Assembly (NCBI GenBank): GCA_905182195.1
Contig: CAJJAW010000003.1
Coordinates: 1-64,000, forward strand
Source: Alphaproteobacteria bacterium UBA4588
GTDB taxonomy: Bacteria; Pseudomonadota; Alphaproteobacteria; Rhodobacterales; Rhodobacteraceae
Length of the DNA: 64,000 bases
Direction: 5' to 3'
Under the pieces are notes generated by a model. That model was not told the DNA's origin and did not search any database. It worked only from the letters and a program-made list of their open reading frames with translations. Position 1 is the stretch's first letter. Every line of letters begins with the position of its first letter. The translations under genes and the position numbers were made by a program. Below are positions 22,176 to 32,658 of the stretch, in pieces.

Positions 22176-23507
22176 TCATGGGCAGATTTGGTTCATGACA
22201 ACCGCAAAAACAGTCAAGGATAATACAATAATGAGTCCAAAAGTCATCAAAAACTGCAACACAGAATCGCTCGGTTTGCGGCCAGTGACCGCTTCATATG
22301 CACAAAAAACCAAATGGCCGCCGTCTAATATAGGAATCGGAAATAGGTTCATAAGACCAACAGCAGTAGAAAGACCGGCAATAAGAGCTAAAAAAGGTAG
22401 AGCCCCTTGGCTCGCCATTTGCCCTGCAGTCTCTGCAATAGCCACGGGCCCCGATAAGTTGCAGGCGCTAATTGAGCCGACAACCATTTGCTTCAGCCCA
22501 GTTAGTGAAATTTTTATAATAAACCACGTTCTTTCAATAGCCGCTTTAATTGCAACTATAAAGGACTGCGGTTCTGTGCCCGGTTCAAAGAAAGTGCCGC
22601 CTGTTATGCCCACCAGTCGGCGGCTTTCAAAACTTCCATTAGGCCCCGGGATTGCAACAAGTTTTGAGCGTAAAACGACATCAAATTTTGCACCAAAACG
22701 CCAGATTGAAAATTGCATTTCGTCTTTGTCAGCAGCTGCCACCAAACTTTGTAGATCCGCAAATCCAAAAATCGGTTGACCATCAATATGTGTAATTACA
22801 TCTCCAGATAGGATCCCCGCCTCAATTGCAGCCGATCTTGGCTGTACCTGATACACTAATGCGGGGAACGGCACAGGGCCTTGTGCCTGAACCAGTTTCC
22901 CTTTGCGTTTTACTGTATAAGTCACGAAGTTTTTAACGTCCTGGCCTGCCAAAAGAAACTCGCCAAAATTATGAACATCCAAACCGTTCACCGCAGTGAT
23001 CTCATCTCCAAGCTCTAACGTAAATTCCCCTGGGATATTGAACATCTTGTTAATTTTGAGGGAATCCGAGAATTGTCCCTGCCACATAAATAGAGTACAA
23101 AAAAGAACTATTGATAAAATGAAATTAAACGCTGGCCCAGCCGCGGCCGTGGCCGCTCGTGCCCAAATTGGTGCCCCGTGCATCGTACTGCGCAACTCAG
23201 TCTGATTAAGACTATTCAAAACCATTCCATCTTGCGCGCTTGTAGCATTAGAATCTGCCTTGAATTTAACATATCCACCAAACGGTAGTGCTGCGATCTG
23301 CCAACGTGTACCGTATCGATCTACCCGCGAAATTAATACAGAACCAAAGCCCACCGAAAATACTTCTGCGTGGATGCCACACCAGCGGCCTACTATATAA
23401 TGACCATATTCATGCACAGCGACAACCACCGAAAGTGCCAGGATAAAGAAGAACATCACCCACAAAAATCCACCAAAAGAGGTAAATACGGTCGCAAAAT
23501 CAAACAT
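22176..23507 (-). CDS. rseP: Site-2 metalloprotease RseP
   Basis: RseP cuts anti-sigma factors and leftover signal peptides inside the membrane. The 443-residue protein has the zinc motif H32-E-Y-G-H36 in the first membrane helix, a GFGSVLISR-type region after it, two PDZ-like stretches (about 160-310; VQPRSAAIEAGILSGDVITHIDG is clear) and the second catalytic motif PIPILDGGH near the C-terminus. Tyrosine at the third motif position (usually F) is conservative. The start overlaps the end of dxr by 8 bases. Confidence 0.94.
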   Translation of the reverse strand: MFDFATVFTSFGGFLWVMFFFILALSVVVAVHEYGHYIVGRWCGIHAEVFSVGFGSVLISRVDRYGTRWQIAALPFGGYVKFKADSNATSAQDGMVLNSLNQTELRSTMHGAPIWARAATAAAGPAFNFILSIVLFCTLFMWQGQFSDSLKINKMFNIPGEFTLELGDEITAVNGLDVHNFGEFLLAGQDVKNFVTYTVKRKGKLVQAQGPVPFPALVYQVQPRSAAIEAGILSGDVITHIDGQPIFGFADLQSLVAAADKDEMQFSIWRFGAKFDVVLRSKLVAIPGPNGSFESRRLVGITGGTFFEPGTEPQSFIVAIKAAIERTWFIIKISLTGLKQMVVGSISACNLSGPVAIAETAGQMASQGALPFLALIAGLSTAVGLMNLFPIPILDGGHLVFCAYEAVTGRKPSDSVLQFLMTFGLIIVLSLTVFAVVMNQICP

Positions 23508-24660
23508 TTAAATTCCTAGCTATCCGACGCGCCACTTCATCGGCCTTGAGTATATCCTGTAAATCTCTTGGCACCAAATTCATACTTCCAGTTTTATCTA
23601 AGTCATTCAAAACATTTTCTACTAATATAGCCATATCCAAAAACCCAATTTCGCATGCGATAAAGCGATCAAGAGCCACTTCCTTGGCAGCATTAAAGCT
23701 TGTTCCCCAAAGATGACCCTTGTTCATGACCTCACGCGCCAAACGCAACGCTGGATACCGAACATCATCCGCCACTAAAAATTGAAACTGACCGATTTTT
23801 GCGAAATCTAAACGGGCGACATCCAGAGGCATTCGTGTTGGATGGTGTAGAGCAAACCCAATAGAATGGCGCATATCAGGCGGGCCCACATGCGCCATCA
23901 TCCCGCCGTCGTTGAAACCGACTATAGCATGAACCAAGCTCTCAGGATGAATAATGGTTTCAATACACGTTTCTTTAATTCCAAAAAATTCTTTTGTTTC
24001 AATTAATTCCATAGCTTTATTAAACAAAGATGCGCTATCAATTGTAACTCGCTGTCCCATAGTCCAATTTGGATGGGTTTGGGCCTGTGCCGGTGTGGCT
24101 TTAGCTAAATCTGCCTGCGGCCAATCACGAAATGCTCCTCCACTAGCAGTAATTATAATGCGCTCAACAGTAGAAATGTCCTCTCCAAGCAAAGCCTGAA
24201 AAACCGCAGAATGTTCGCTATCAACAGGTAAAATAGTTGCACTGTGCTTTGCCGCTTGAGCCAGAAGAAGTGGGCCAGCTGCAACCAGTGACTCCTTATT
24301 GGCGAGTGCCAATGTAGCCCCTTGCTTTACAGCATTTAAACTAGGTACCAAACCGGCAATACCAATTATCGCCGACATAACCCAATCTACCGGCCTATCT
24401 GCTGCATCAGAAATGGCCAATTCACCCGCAGTTGCCTCGATTCCCAGATCAGATACACCAGCACGCAAGACAGGCAGAAATTCACTAAAGGCGGTTACAA
24501 CTATTTCAGGGCGAAACTCACGAGCGTCTTTTACCAATTGCTTAATATTTCGGCCGCCGGTTAACGCTACAATATGATACGATGATGGGTCTTTACGCAC
24601 CAAGTCAAGCGTGTTTTGTCCAATGGAGCCCGTTGAACCAAAAATGGAAACGCGCCTCAT
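23500..24660 (-). CDS. dxr: 1-deoxy-D-xylulose 5-phosphate reductoisomerase
   Basis: Dxr converts DXP to MEP with NADPH, the first committed step of non-mevalonate isoprenoid synthesis. The 386-residue protein has the NADPH motif IFGSTGSIGQNTL, the metal-binding segment PVDSEHSAVFQ, the loop SASGGAFRDW and NWTMGQRVTIDSASLFNK. It overlaps cdsA by one base and rseP by 8, so it is translationally coupled within the envelope operon. Confidence 0.96.
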   Translation of the reverse strand: MRRVSIFGSTGSIGQNTLDLVRKDPSSYHIVALTGGRNIKQLVKDAREFRPEIVVTAFSEFLPVLRAGVSDLGIEATAGELAISDAADRPVDWVMSAIIGIAGLVPSLNAVKQGATLALANKESLVAAGPLLLAQAAKHSATILPVDSEHSAVFQALLGEDISTVERIIITASGGAFRDWPQADLAKATPAQAQTHPNWTMGQRVTIDSASLFNKAMELIETKEFFGIKETCIETIIHPESLVHAIVGFNDGGMMAHVGPPDMRHSIGFALHHPTRMPLDVARLDFAKIGQFQFLVADDVRYPALRLAREVMNKGHLWGTSFNAAKEVALDRFIACEIGFLDMAILVENVLNDLDKTGSMNLVPRDLQDILKADEVARRIARNLNV

Positions 24661-25445
24661 CAGTTAATAAACACAGCTGAAATCATACCAAGCACCGCAG
24701 CGCCACCAATAAACCCATCAAATCGATCCAAAAATCCACCATGCCCGGGAATAAGGTTTGAACTATCTTTCACACCCACCCGGCGTTTAATCCAACTCTC
24801 TGCGATATCCCCTAATTGTGCACCAAAAGCCACAGCAACAGCAACAGCAACCATCCACTCCTCTCCAGAACTTTGCACTAGAAAAAAGCCCAATAAAGCA
24901 GATAGAATCCAACCTGCAATAGTACCACTCCATGTTTTTTTAGGACTAATTGATGGCCAAAATTTTACTCCACCGATTATTCGGCCTGCTACATAGCCAC
25001 CAACGTCGGACAAAACTACCACTGCCGCCAAAATACCAATTCCAAAACTGCCAAAATTTAGCGCAAGATACCAAAATGAAACCATCCCGAGCGTAACAAA
25101 GGCACCATAACATATATATATCCCTCGTTGAGATTTAACCAAAGCAGCCCCTATAAGTATAGGTAAAAAGCCAGCAACGCTGGGTAAAGTCAGTACCCGC
25201 ATACAGAATTAAAGGCTGCACAATCATCGGCAGCCAACCCAAAGCCGCAACAGCCGTCACAGCAAATAATTTCCGGCCAGACAGACCAAACATTTGCGCC
25301 AACTCCCATTGCATGGCCACAATAACCACAAACCCAAAAGTTAGAATACCATACGTCCAGCTGTTAGTGCGATGGCAAATACAATTAATAGGGCCGCCGC
25401 CGACACAAAACGTGTGGGAAGATCAGCCCATTTTTTAGATGCCAT
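24660..25445 (-). CDS. cdsA: Phosphatidate cytidylyltransferase CdsA, two compensating frameshifts
   Basis: CdsA makes CDP-diacylglycerol, the precursor of all membrane phospholipids. The gene is split into three pieces: an N-terminal one from ATG 25445 (SKKWADLPTRFVSAAALL, with GGGAG upstream), a middle one (VAMQWELAQMFGL, 25200-25330) and a C-terminal one carrying the signature SPKKTWSG and GHGGFLDRFDG. The first and third pieces are in the same frame and total length is exactly 262 codons, so two opposite single-base changes account for it: one near 25340-25355, one near 25165-25170 at a run of five A (plus strand). CdsA is essential, so sequence error is likely. Confidence 0.87.
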
Positions 25446-25579
25446 GCTGCGCTAACTCCCAGGTGTGTCCAAAATTCGATGTTGGAAATCTATTTCGTTA
25501 ATTTTTTGCTTGTAAATTTGGCCGAAGCGGGTTCAAAATTCATATTTGGCTCAATATCACCAACCATTTTTATCATAAT

Positions 25580-26146
25580 TTAAACCATCATAATTTCTGC
25601 TTGTTTGGTTTCCAAAGAAGAATCCACCAATTTGATTTGAGTATCGGTAATTGACTGCACTTCAGTTTCCCAGAGTTTTTGATCATCCTCAGACAAGCCA
25701 GCTAGTTTGGCTTTTTTGATCTTGTCCATGCCATCACGACGAACATTGCGCACCGAGACACGGCAATGTTCCGCATAACCAGCCGCCACTTTGGTGAGCT
25801 CACGACGCCGTTCTTCATTAAGTTCTGGAATTGGTAACATTATGATTGTGCCATTGGTTTGAGGATTGATACCCAAACCACTTTCACGAATTGCCTTTTC
25901 AACAATGCCTACAAGACCTTTGTCCCAAACATTTACTGTTACCATCCGCGATTCAGGCACGTTTACGGTACCCACTTGGTTGATAGGAGTCATCTGACCG
26001 TAAGCATCTACCATAATAGGGTCGAGAATGGATCCACTAGCGCGTCCAGTACGCAGAGATGCAAATTCTGTTTTCAGTGAGGACATCGCGCCGTCCATAC
26101 GACGCTGCAAGTCGTCTACGTCAATATCTAAAGCGTCATCAGACAT
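25580..26146 (-). CDS. frr: Ribosome recycling factor
   Basis: Frr with EF-G splits terminated ribosomes. The 188-residue protein has the expected three-helix-bundle pattern, with [20 protein letters not shown] (residues about 30-49) and [12 protein letters not shown] in the second half. The ATG at 26146 has GAGAG upstream; the frame is open 45 codons earlier without family similarity. It follows pyrH by 22 bases. Downstream, where uppS is expected, there are only 134 bases before cdsA. Confidence 0.96.
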   Translation of the reverse strand: MSDDALDIDVDDLQRRMDGAMSSLKTEFASLRTGRASGSILDPIMVDAYGQMTPINQVGTVNVPESRMVTVNVWDKGLVGIVEKAIRESGLGINPQTNGTIIMLPIPELNEERRRELTKVAAGYAEHCRVSVRNVRRDGMDKIKKAKLAGLSEDDQKLWETEVQSITDTQIKLVDSSLETKQAEIMMV

Positions 26147-26168
26147 AATCAATTCTCTCTTTTTTATG

Positions 26169-26900
26169 TTATCCGTGAACCTTAGTGTAGGTCCCTTTTC
26201 CCGACAATATCCCCTTAAAGCCGCCCGCTTCATCCAGTGAAAATACGATGATAGGCAGATTATTATCACGTGCCAAAGCAATCGCGGAAGCGTCCATCAC
26301 TTTTAGGCGTTTTTGCAAAACTTCATCATAACTTACTGTATCATAGCGTACAGCATCCACATATTTTTTGGGGTCTTTATCATAGATACCGTCCACCTGC
26401 GTACCCTTGAATATTGCCTCACAGGCCATCTCGCTAGCACGCAATGTTGCGGCTGTGTCAGTTGTAAAATACGGATTTCCGGTGCCTGCAGCAAAAATGA
26501 CAACACGTTTTTTTTCCAAATGACGAACAGCACGGCGACGGATATAGGGTTCACACACTTGATCCATAGGGATGGCCGATACGACGCGTGTGTGAACTCC
26601 CTGCCCTTCTAAAGAGCTTTGCATGGCCAGTGCATTCATTACCGTGGCTAACATGCCCATGTAATCTGCAGTAGTACGCTCCATACCTTGCGCTGAACCT
26701 TGTAAACCGCGGAATATATTACCTCCACCAATTACCATACAAATTTCAACGCCAATGTCGTGAACTGTCTTCACTTCAGCTGCGATGCGTTCCACTGTGG
26801 GCGGGTGTAGGCCGAAGCCCTGATCGCCCATAAGTGCTTCACCAGAGATTTTTAGAAGAACACGCTTGAATTGGCCTTGAGAAACGGGAGTATCGTGCAT
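26169..26900 (-). CDS. pyrH: UMP kinase
   Basis: PyrH phosphorylates UMP to UDP and is the usual bacterial hexameric enzyme of the amino-acid kinase fold. The 243-residue protein has [14 protein letters not shown] at the start, [10 protein letters not shown], and [12 protein letters not shown] in the nucleotide-binding region. The start at 26900 (MHDTPVSQG) has GAGGT upstream; the open frame reaches 60 codons further but lacks similarity. It is first in the long minus-strand envelope operon and diverges from miaA; promoters should lie in 26901-27028. Confidence 0.96.
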   Translation of the reverse strand: MHDTPVSQGQFKRVLLKISGEALMGDQGFGLHPPTVERIAAEVKTVHDIGVEICMVIGGGNIFRGLQGSAQGMERTTADYMGMLATVMNALAMQSSLEGQGVHTRVVSAIPMDQVCEPYIRRRAVRHLEKKRVVIFAAGTGNPYFTTDTAATLRASEMACEAIFKGTQVDGIYDKDPKKYVDAVRYDTVSYDEVLQKRLKVMDASAIALARDNNLPIIVFSLDEAGGFKGILSGKGTYTKVHG

Positions 26901-27028
26901 TGTGACCTCATCAGAATTTTCCTTAAGATGTCGGAAAACTCTGGTAAGAGCAACGGCGTGTTGGTTGGCAGATGAAAAAAAGTAGGAATAAGCTAAAATG
27001 CTAGCACAAATAGTTATCTCAACTCTAG

Positions 27029-27889
27029 ATGAGACCCGACCCGGTTCTAATTTCAGGGGCAACTGCAAGTGGGAAATCAAACTTAGCTCTGAAAATAGCT
27101 ACCGAATTGGGCGGCGTCATCGTAAACGCGGACGCATTGCAGGTGTATGGTGGCTGGCGGATCCTCACTGCACGCCCCAACGTTGAGGAAGAATCGCGCG
27201 CGCAGCATCTACTGTATGGTCACATCGCCAACCAAAATGTTTACTCCGTTGGTGACTGGCTTCGTGATATTGCTCCCATTCTTAAATCTGGTCAACGTCC
27301 CATTATTGTTGGGGGTACAGGACTCTATTTCCGAGCATTGACAGAAGGACTTGCCGATATTCCCCGGATCCCACAACACATTAAAGAACAGGCAAAACAA
27401 TTTTTGAGAGATGGTGAAGTGCCCTTCATGCTGGAAGCATTAGATAGTTACACCCAATCTAAAATTGACGTACAAAATCCAATGCGCGTCTCCCGTGCTT
27501 GGGAGGTGTTACAGGCTACGGGGAAATCGATTGTGTCTTGGCATGAACATACACCCCCGGCTCTGATCCCTCTTAAGAGCTGTGACGCGCTGCATCTGAA
27601 CAGCCCAGTTGATTGGTTAAATACCCGCTTGGAGACCCGATTTAATATGATGATGTCGGCAGGTGCTCTAGACGAAGCCAGAGAAAATTTGGATAATTGG
27701 GATCCTAGTTTGCAGTCATCGCAAGCAATTGGCGCTCCCGAATTAATAAATCATCTCCTGGGACATAGCAGTTTAGCTGAAGCAAAAGAACTAGCCGTGA
27801 TCGCGTCGCGCCAATACGCCAAACGGCAGCGCACCTGGTTTAGAAAGCGTATGTCTGACTGGCGCAGTATCGAATCTCATAACCTATAA
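27029..27889 (+). CDS. miaA: tRNA dimethylallyltransferase MiaA
   Basis: MiaA adds dimethylallyl from DMAPP to adenine 37 of tRNAs reading UNN codons. The 286-residue protein has the P-loop [14 protein letters not shown] (residues 7-20), [10 protein letters not shown] with the catalytic aspartate, and [10 protein letters not shown]. The C-terminal [14 protein letters not shown] is the tRNA-binding end. It diverges from pyrH and stands alone on its strand. Confidence 0.95.
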   Translation: MRPDPVLISGATASGKSNLALKIATELGGVIVNADALQVYGGWRILTARPNVEEESRAQHLLYGHIANQNVYSVGDWLRDIAPILKSGQRPIIVGGTGLYFRALTEGLADIPRIPQHIKEQAKQFLRDGEVPFMLEALDSYTQSKIDVQNPMRVSRAWEVLQATGKSIVSWHEHTPPALIPLKSCDALHLNSPVDWLNTRLETRFNMMMSAGALDEARENLDNWDPSLQSSQAIGAPELINHLLGHSSLAEAKELAVIASRQYAKRQRTWFRKRMSDWRSIESHNL

Positions 27890-28254
27890 AAATGACCAAC
27901 ATTGCCACTAGACAATACAGCCCATTCTCCGTCCATAGAATTTAGTATAAAAAAATCACTTATTAACGCCAGGTCAAGCGTCTGCTTTGCTTACCATATT
28001 TAAAAGTGTTCAACCTTAGCATTGGCATTATCGATAAAAAATAGCAAACTCTTGATGGTCAGCTATTGGGCAGTTAATTTTAGCGCTAACAGCGACCCCC
28101 GAGTGTCGTTTATTGTCGCAATTGCCGAACTTACAGTTGACCTAAGGTTCATTATAAGACTGAATAGTTAATATTCAGGAGCACTTTAGACTTCTTTAAA
28201 GTGGCAGTATAGTGCACCCAACAGGACTTTTTTGAAAAAAATCGGGAGATAACA
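27890..28254. other. Leader region between miaA and the binding-protein gene
   Basis: No coding frame was recognised. The last 100 bases contain two neighbouring inverted repeats, listed separately. A weak promoter (TTACAG, 16 bases, TATAAG ending near 28158) could drive the transporter operon. GGGAG at 28244-28248 is the ribosome-binding site for the ATG at 28255. Confidence 0.5.
28160..28203 (+). promoter_or_regulatory. Tandem inverted repeats upstream of the peptide transporter
   Basis: CTGAATA/TATTCAG (7 bp, 5-base loop, 28160-28178) and CACTTTA/TAAAGTG (7 bp, 8-base loop, 28182-28203) lie 3 bases apart just downstream of a possible -10 box. They could be operators for a repressor or leader hairpins. 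No known riboswitch pattern was recognised. Confidence 0.4.
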
Positions 28255-29899
28255 ATGACACAAGACAATAATTTATGCATCCAGCTGCGGAAATGTATGC
28301 CTCAGAAGAGAAATCTGGCAAGCTTGACCGCCGTGAATTTCTAGCACGCACTACTGCTTTGGGAGTTTCAACGTTGCAGCCTATGGCTTGCTCGGACTTG
28401 ATGCGCCAGCCATAGCCGGAGGACATGCAAAAATGGGCGGCACCATCCGTATGCAGATGGATGTCAAAGCAATGAAGGATCCACGAACCCATGACTGGAC
28501 ACAGATCTCGATTTTCTCAGCAGGTTGGCTGGAGTATCTCGTAGAGTACAACAACGACGGTTCATTCACTCCAATGTTGCTGACCAGCTGGGAAGCCAAT
28601 GCTGATGCGACGCAATATGTATTGAAAATCCGAGAAGGTGTTAAGTGGAACAATGGCGACGACTTCACCGCAGAAGATGTTGCGCGCAACATTATTGGCT
28701 GGTGTGATAAAGGCCTTGAAGGCAACTCCATGGCCGGTCGTATGGCCTCGTTGGTTGATGAAGCGACAGGTCTGGCCCGTGAGGGTGCCGTCGTGGCTGT
28801 AGACTCTTCCACAGTCCACCTGAACCTTTTGCAACCAGATATCACAATTGTTCCTGGCATGGCAGATTACCCCGCTCAAATCGTACACAAGTCGTTTACA
28901 GTTGAAACCATGGTTTCCAATCCAATTGGCACAGGCTTCATGTTGCCAGAGAACTTGGAAGTCGGCGTAAAAGCATCCATCGTCCGCAACGAAGGTTTTG
29001 AATGGTGGGGCTATGCCGCGGGCAAGGGTGGATATGTAGACCGGATCGAATTCATTGACTATGGCAGTGATCCTGCAACCCATATGGCGGGCTTTGAAGC
29101 TGAAGAGTTTGACCTCAACTGGGAATCCACTGGCGAATTTGTTGAATTGTTTGATTCACTTGGCCTCGTGAAAACTCAAGTTGCCTCCGGTGCCACAATC
29201 GTTGTGCGTCCAAACCAAGACCACGCACCGTACGACAACAAAATGGTGCGCCAAGCTTTAGCTATGGCCGTTGACAACAATGTCATCAACGAATTGGGCA
29301 ATGCAAGCTTGGGTGTCGCGGCTGATAACTGCCACGTTGGCCCAATGCACCCAGAGCACAATCCAGATGTGACCCGTGCACCGTTTGATCCAGTCAAAGC
29401 CAAAGCGCTCATGGATGCCTCCGGTCATGGCGACTTCGAACATGAGCTGCGCTCATTGGATACAGGCTTCTGGAAAGACACCTGCGATGCAGTAGCCGCC
29501 CAGCTTCGTGATGCAGGCATTAAAGTGAAGCGCACTTTAATGCCAGGCAGCACCTTCTGGAATGACTGGACTAAATTCCCTTACTCTGCCACCAACTGGA
29601 ACCATCGCCCTTTAGGCACACAGGTTCTTGGTCTGGCCTATCGCTCAGGCGAAGCTTGGAATGAGTTCGCGTGGAGCAATGCCGAATTTGACAGCTTGCT
29701 GGCAGAGGCTAACTCTTTGGCAAACGCCGATGAACGCAGGGTTGTGATGGGAAAAATACAGGCAATTGTAATCGACGAAGGAGTTACATGTCAGCCATAC
29801 TGGCGCTCGGTTCAACGGCACAATGTTGCGGGTCTGGTCGGCGTTGATATGCATATCGCGTATCTGCCACAAATCTATAAGTGGGGCCACGCAGCCTAA
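28255..29899 (+). CDS. Peptide-type ABC transporter binding protein, Tat-exported, frameshifted N-terminus
   Basis: A periplasmic solute-binding protein of the SBP_bac_5 (dipeptide/oligopeptide) family, about 548 residues. From 28388 the frame is intact: TSWEANADATQYVLKIREGVKWNNGD is the classic family stretch. The N-terminus is in other frames: HPAAEMYASEEKSGKLDRREFLARTTALGVS carries a twin-arginine signal (DRREFL). The frame shifts near 28271-28277 and near 28373-28376. ATG 28255 with GGGAG upstream is the natural start; an ATG at 28275 would avoid the first break. Family members bind peptides, nickel, heme or other ligands, so the substrate is open. Two permeases and a double ATPase follow. 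Confidence 0.85.
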
Positions 29900-29916
29900 A
29901 TAGCAAAAACTAATGA

Positions 29917-29946
29917 GGCCACTCCTATTTTTAGGAGTGGCCTTTA
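29917..29946 (+). terminator. Hairpin after the binding-protein gene
   Basis: An 11-bp perfect stem (GGCCACTCCTA and its complement) with a TTTT loop is followed by TTTATT. Lying between the binding-protein gene and the permeases, it probably lets only part of transcription pass, or protects the upstream mRNA, keeping binding protein in excess, as is usual for such operons. Confidence 0.8.
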
Positions 29947-29995
29947 TTGAGCGCCAATCCTACTGGCACAAAATTAACTGACGGGACCGCTCACC

Positions 29996-31042
29996 ATGGG
30001 GATGTTTATCCTGCGAAGAACAGGTGTCATGCTGCTTACAGCCATTTGCCTTACTTTTATTGTATTCATAATGACAAATCTTTACCCTAATCTTGAAAAA
30101 CTTGCCAAAAACGAAGGCAATTTTAGAATGTCCGACGCCGAAGTTGCCAGCTTTTTGGGTAACCGAGGTTATACGCAAGGCAAACTACAAAACTATGGAG
30201 AATGGCTTGGCGTTCTGCCCGGATACGTAATCGAAGGTATTGACGGCAAGACCCGCGGTCGCTGCTCAAATCATGGAGCTATAGTGGAAGATGCTGGAAG
30301 ATATTGCGGCGTACTCCAAGGGGATTGGGGCTTTTCTAGTCGCTTCAAGGAACCAGTATTAAAGATAGTCGCGACACGCCTTGCTCTTACAGGTAAGCTG
30401 ATGTTTTGGGTACTGGTAGTGATGGTCCCAGGTGCTTTGCTTATTGGGGTTATGGCCGGCATGCGAGAAGGCTCTCGGCTTGATCGCTCCTTATCCACTG
30501 GGGCAATTGTGACCACCGCCACACCAGAATATGTCTCAGGCGTAATCTTTATTGCAATCTTTACCTCTTCAGCTGTGGGCCTCAAATGGTTCAAAGGGTC
30601 AGCCACTTCAGCTATGGAAAATGCGACGCTCGAAAATTTTCTGCTGCCGGTGCTCACCATTGCTATCTACGGCATGGGCTATATTGCTCGAATGACCCGC
30701 GCCTCAATGGCTGAAGTCATGACCGCGCAGTATATCCGCACGGCGAGATTAAAGGGAGTGAGCTTTGCAAATATTGTTTTAAAGCATGCGCTTCGAAATG
30801 CGTTAATTGCCCCGTTCACTGTAATTATGCTGCAAATCCCATGGCTATTGAACGGTGTGGTGATTGTTGAGGTTTTATTTAATTTCAAAGGATTCGGTTG
30901 GGTTTTGGTGCAAGCGGCCAGCAATAACGATATCGATTTGTTGCTTGCTGTATCAGTTGTTGGTGTTGTTGTTGTTCTATTGACGCAGTTGATCTCTGAC
31001 ATCGGCTATGTCTTCTTGAACCCTCGCATTCGCATCTCTTAA
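29996..31042 (+). CDS. ABC transporter permease, DppB type
   Basis: A 348-residue inner-membrane permease of the binding-protein-dependent (DppB/OppB) family. A first membrane helix at 9-27 is followed by a periplasmic domain (about 30-110) and five further helices. The EAA loop that contacts the ATPase reads RTARLKGVSFANIVLKHALRNA. It follows the binding-protein gene across an intrinsic hairpin and precedes the second permease by 13 bases. Confidence 0.92.
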   Translation: MGMFILRRTGVMLLTAICLTFIVFIMTNLYPNLEKLAKNEGNFRMSDAEVASFLGNRGYTQGKLQNYGEWLGVLPGYVIEGIDGKTRGRCSNHGAIVEDAGRYCGVLQGDWGFSSRFKEPVLKIVATRLALTGKLMFWVLVVMVPGALLIGVMAGMREGSRLDRSLSTGAIVTTATPEYVSGVIFIAIFTSSAVGLKWFKGSATSAMENATLENFLLPVLTIAIYGMGYIARMTRASMAEVMTAQYIRTARLKGVSFANIVLKHALRNALIAPFTVIMLQIPWLLNGVVIVEVLFNFKGFGWVLVQAASNNDIDLLLAVSVVGVVVVLLTQLISDIGYVFLNPRIRIS

Positions 31043-31055
31043 GGAGGCCATATCC

Positions 31056-32654
31056 ATGCAGAATCTCACCTGGACCGGCACCTTAGGTGCATATATAAAT
31101 CCTTTTTTTCTGACGGCATTATGTGCATTTTTAATTTTTGTGGTGGCCGCAGCCGCGCGTGGATTTTCGCGCGCTGACGGACCCAACCCAATCAACCCCA
31201 CACCGCCCTCCATCGCGTTGTTTGGGCCTACCTTGATCATAGGCCTTGTACTTTGGCTTTTAAGCCTATCCGGCCTATCGCCTTTTGAGATCCTGGGTCT
31301 TGGCAATATGTGGCTCTCATTAGCTGTCTGCCTGTTGATTGGCGTGACCGCCGGGTTTGGCCTGTTTCAGATATCCTCTGAACTCGTTTTTAAACTTGTC
31401 TGGGGCACATTTTACGCGGCACTGGGATTATTTTTGATATACTTAGTTGTGGGACTATTCGTGCTTCCTGAAACCATGGGCATAGTAGGAGCTATCTCGA
31501 AACGGCTCACCCCAACCTGGATTGCTTTGTTAGTCACCTTTTCCGTGTCCATCTATTTCAAACGCAGCTTGGGTCTTTATGGCAAATTATTTGACAGCCC
31601 TGTTGGCATGATCGGTCTTGGCTTGGTCTTGTTCTGGGTGTTCACAGCGCTGTTGGGGGCGGGCTTTGACTTAATTGCAACCCATGACCCATTGGGACAG
31701 GTCTCCGGGATGAAGAACAAGCACCCCGGCATTCCGCTGCGCGGCGCGGAAGCGGGCGACTACCCCTACTATCTCTTTGGTGGCGATACACTGGCGCGTG
31801 ACGTCTTCAGTCGTGCAATCGTAGGCAGTGGAATTGTAATCGTTATTGCTCCGGCAGCCACAGTATTTGCGTTCATGGTCGGCATTACACTTGGCCTACC
31901 AGCTGGCTATTTTGGTGGGCGTTTGGATACAGTGCTCAGCTTCCTCTCCAATATGGTTTTGGCTTTTCCAGTAATCTTACTTTTTTTCCTTCTGGTTACA
32001 CCTGAGATCATTGAATCTGGCCTGCCAAAATATCTGGCTGTAATCTTATTTGTGTTTCCAGTAATTTTTGTTGGAGTGGCACAGTATTCGAAAAATCGTT
32101 TGAAACCAAACTTTTTAACCCTGCAGTTTCCTATTATGATGATCATAGCTATTTGGCTGTACTTGAGCTTGATTTCGGAGGCAGGTGCGGTGATCTCTAT
32201 TTTGCCCCCGCTCCTTGATCTGTTTGATGTGCCATCTGAAATCTTAGTGGTTTTTGTATCAGTCGTCTTCGTCAACTCCCCTACCGTATTCCGGATAGTG
32301 CGCGGCCTAACTTTGGACGTGAAGACGCGCGACTATGTTGCCGCGGCGCAAACTCGTGGTGAGAGGCCATGGTATATAATGCTTTGGGAAATTTTACCGA
32401 ACGTCCGAGGCCCACTAATTGTGGATTTCTGTCTGCGTATTGGCTACGCTACCATCCTTTTAGGCACGCTCGGCTTTTTCGGTTTGGGACTGGAATCAGA
32501 AAGCCCAGACTGGGGTACGACCATCAATGCCGGGCGCAAACTACTCTCAGTTTATTTAGCACCTGTTTTAGTGCCAGCCTTCTCCCTGATGAGCTTGGTT
32601 CTGGGCCTTAATCTACTGGCTGATGGTCTGCGTGAAGAAAGCTTGAGGGATTAA
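31056..32654 (+). CDS. ABC transporter permease, DppC type, enlarged
   Basis: At 532 residues it is far longer than typical DppC (about 300). The first 170 residues add several hydrophobic helices not part of the usual permease. The family core begins near SPVGMIGLGLVLFWVF and includes HPLG-type sequence (HDPLG) and GGDTLARDVFSR. A further inserted stretch (about 325-390) lies between core helices. The EAA loop is AAAQTRGERPWYIMLWEILPN. AAGGAGG precedes the ATG. I believe large DppC versions occur in Roseobacter-type genomes with this transporter, but the role of the extra helices is unknown. Confidence 0.9.
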   Translation: MQNLTWTGTLGAYINPFFLTALCAFLIFVVAAAARGFSRADGPNPINPTPPSIALFGPTLIIGLVLWLLSLSGLSPFEILGLGNMWLSLAVCLLIGVTAGFGLFQISSELVFKLVWGTFYAALGLFLIYLVVGLFVLPETMGIVGAISKRLTPTWIALLVTFSVSIYFKRSLGLYGKLFDSPVGMIGLGLVLFWVFTALLGAGFDLIATHDPLGQVSGMKNKHPGIPLRGAEAGDYPYYLFGGDTLARDVFSRAIVGSGIVIVIAPAATVFAFMVGITLGLPAGYFGGRLDTVLSFLSNMVLAFPVILLFFLLVTPEIIESGLPKYLAVILFVFPVIFVGVAQYSKNRLKPNFLTLQFPIMMIIAIWLYLSLISEAGAVISILPPLLDLFDVPSEILVVFVSVVFVNSPTVFRIVRGLTLDVKTRDYVAAAQTRGERPWYIMLWEILPNVRGPLIVDFCLRIGYATILLGTLGFFGLGLESESPDWGTTINAGRKLLSVYLAPVLVPAFSLMSLVLGLNLLADGLREESLRD

Positions 32655-32658
32655 TCTA

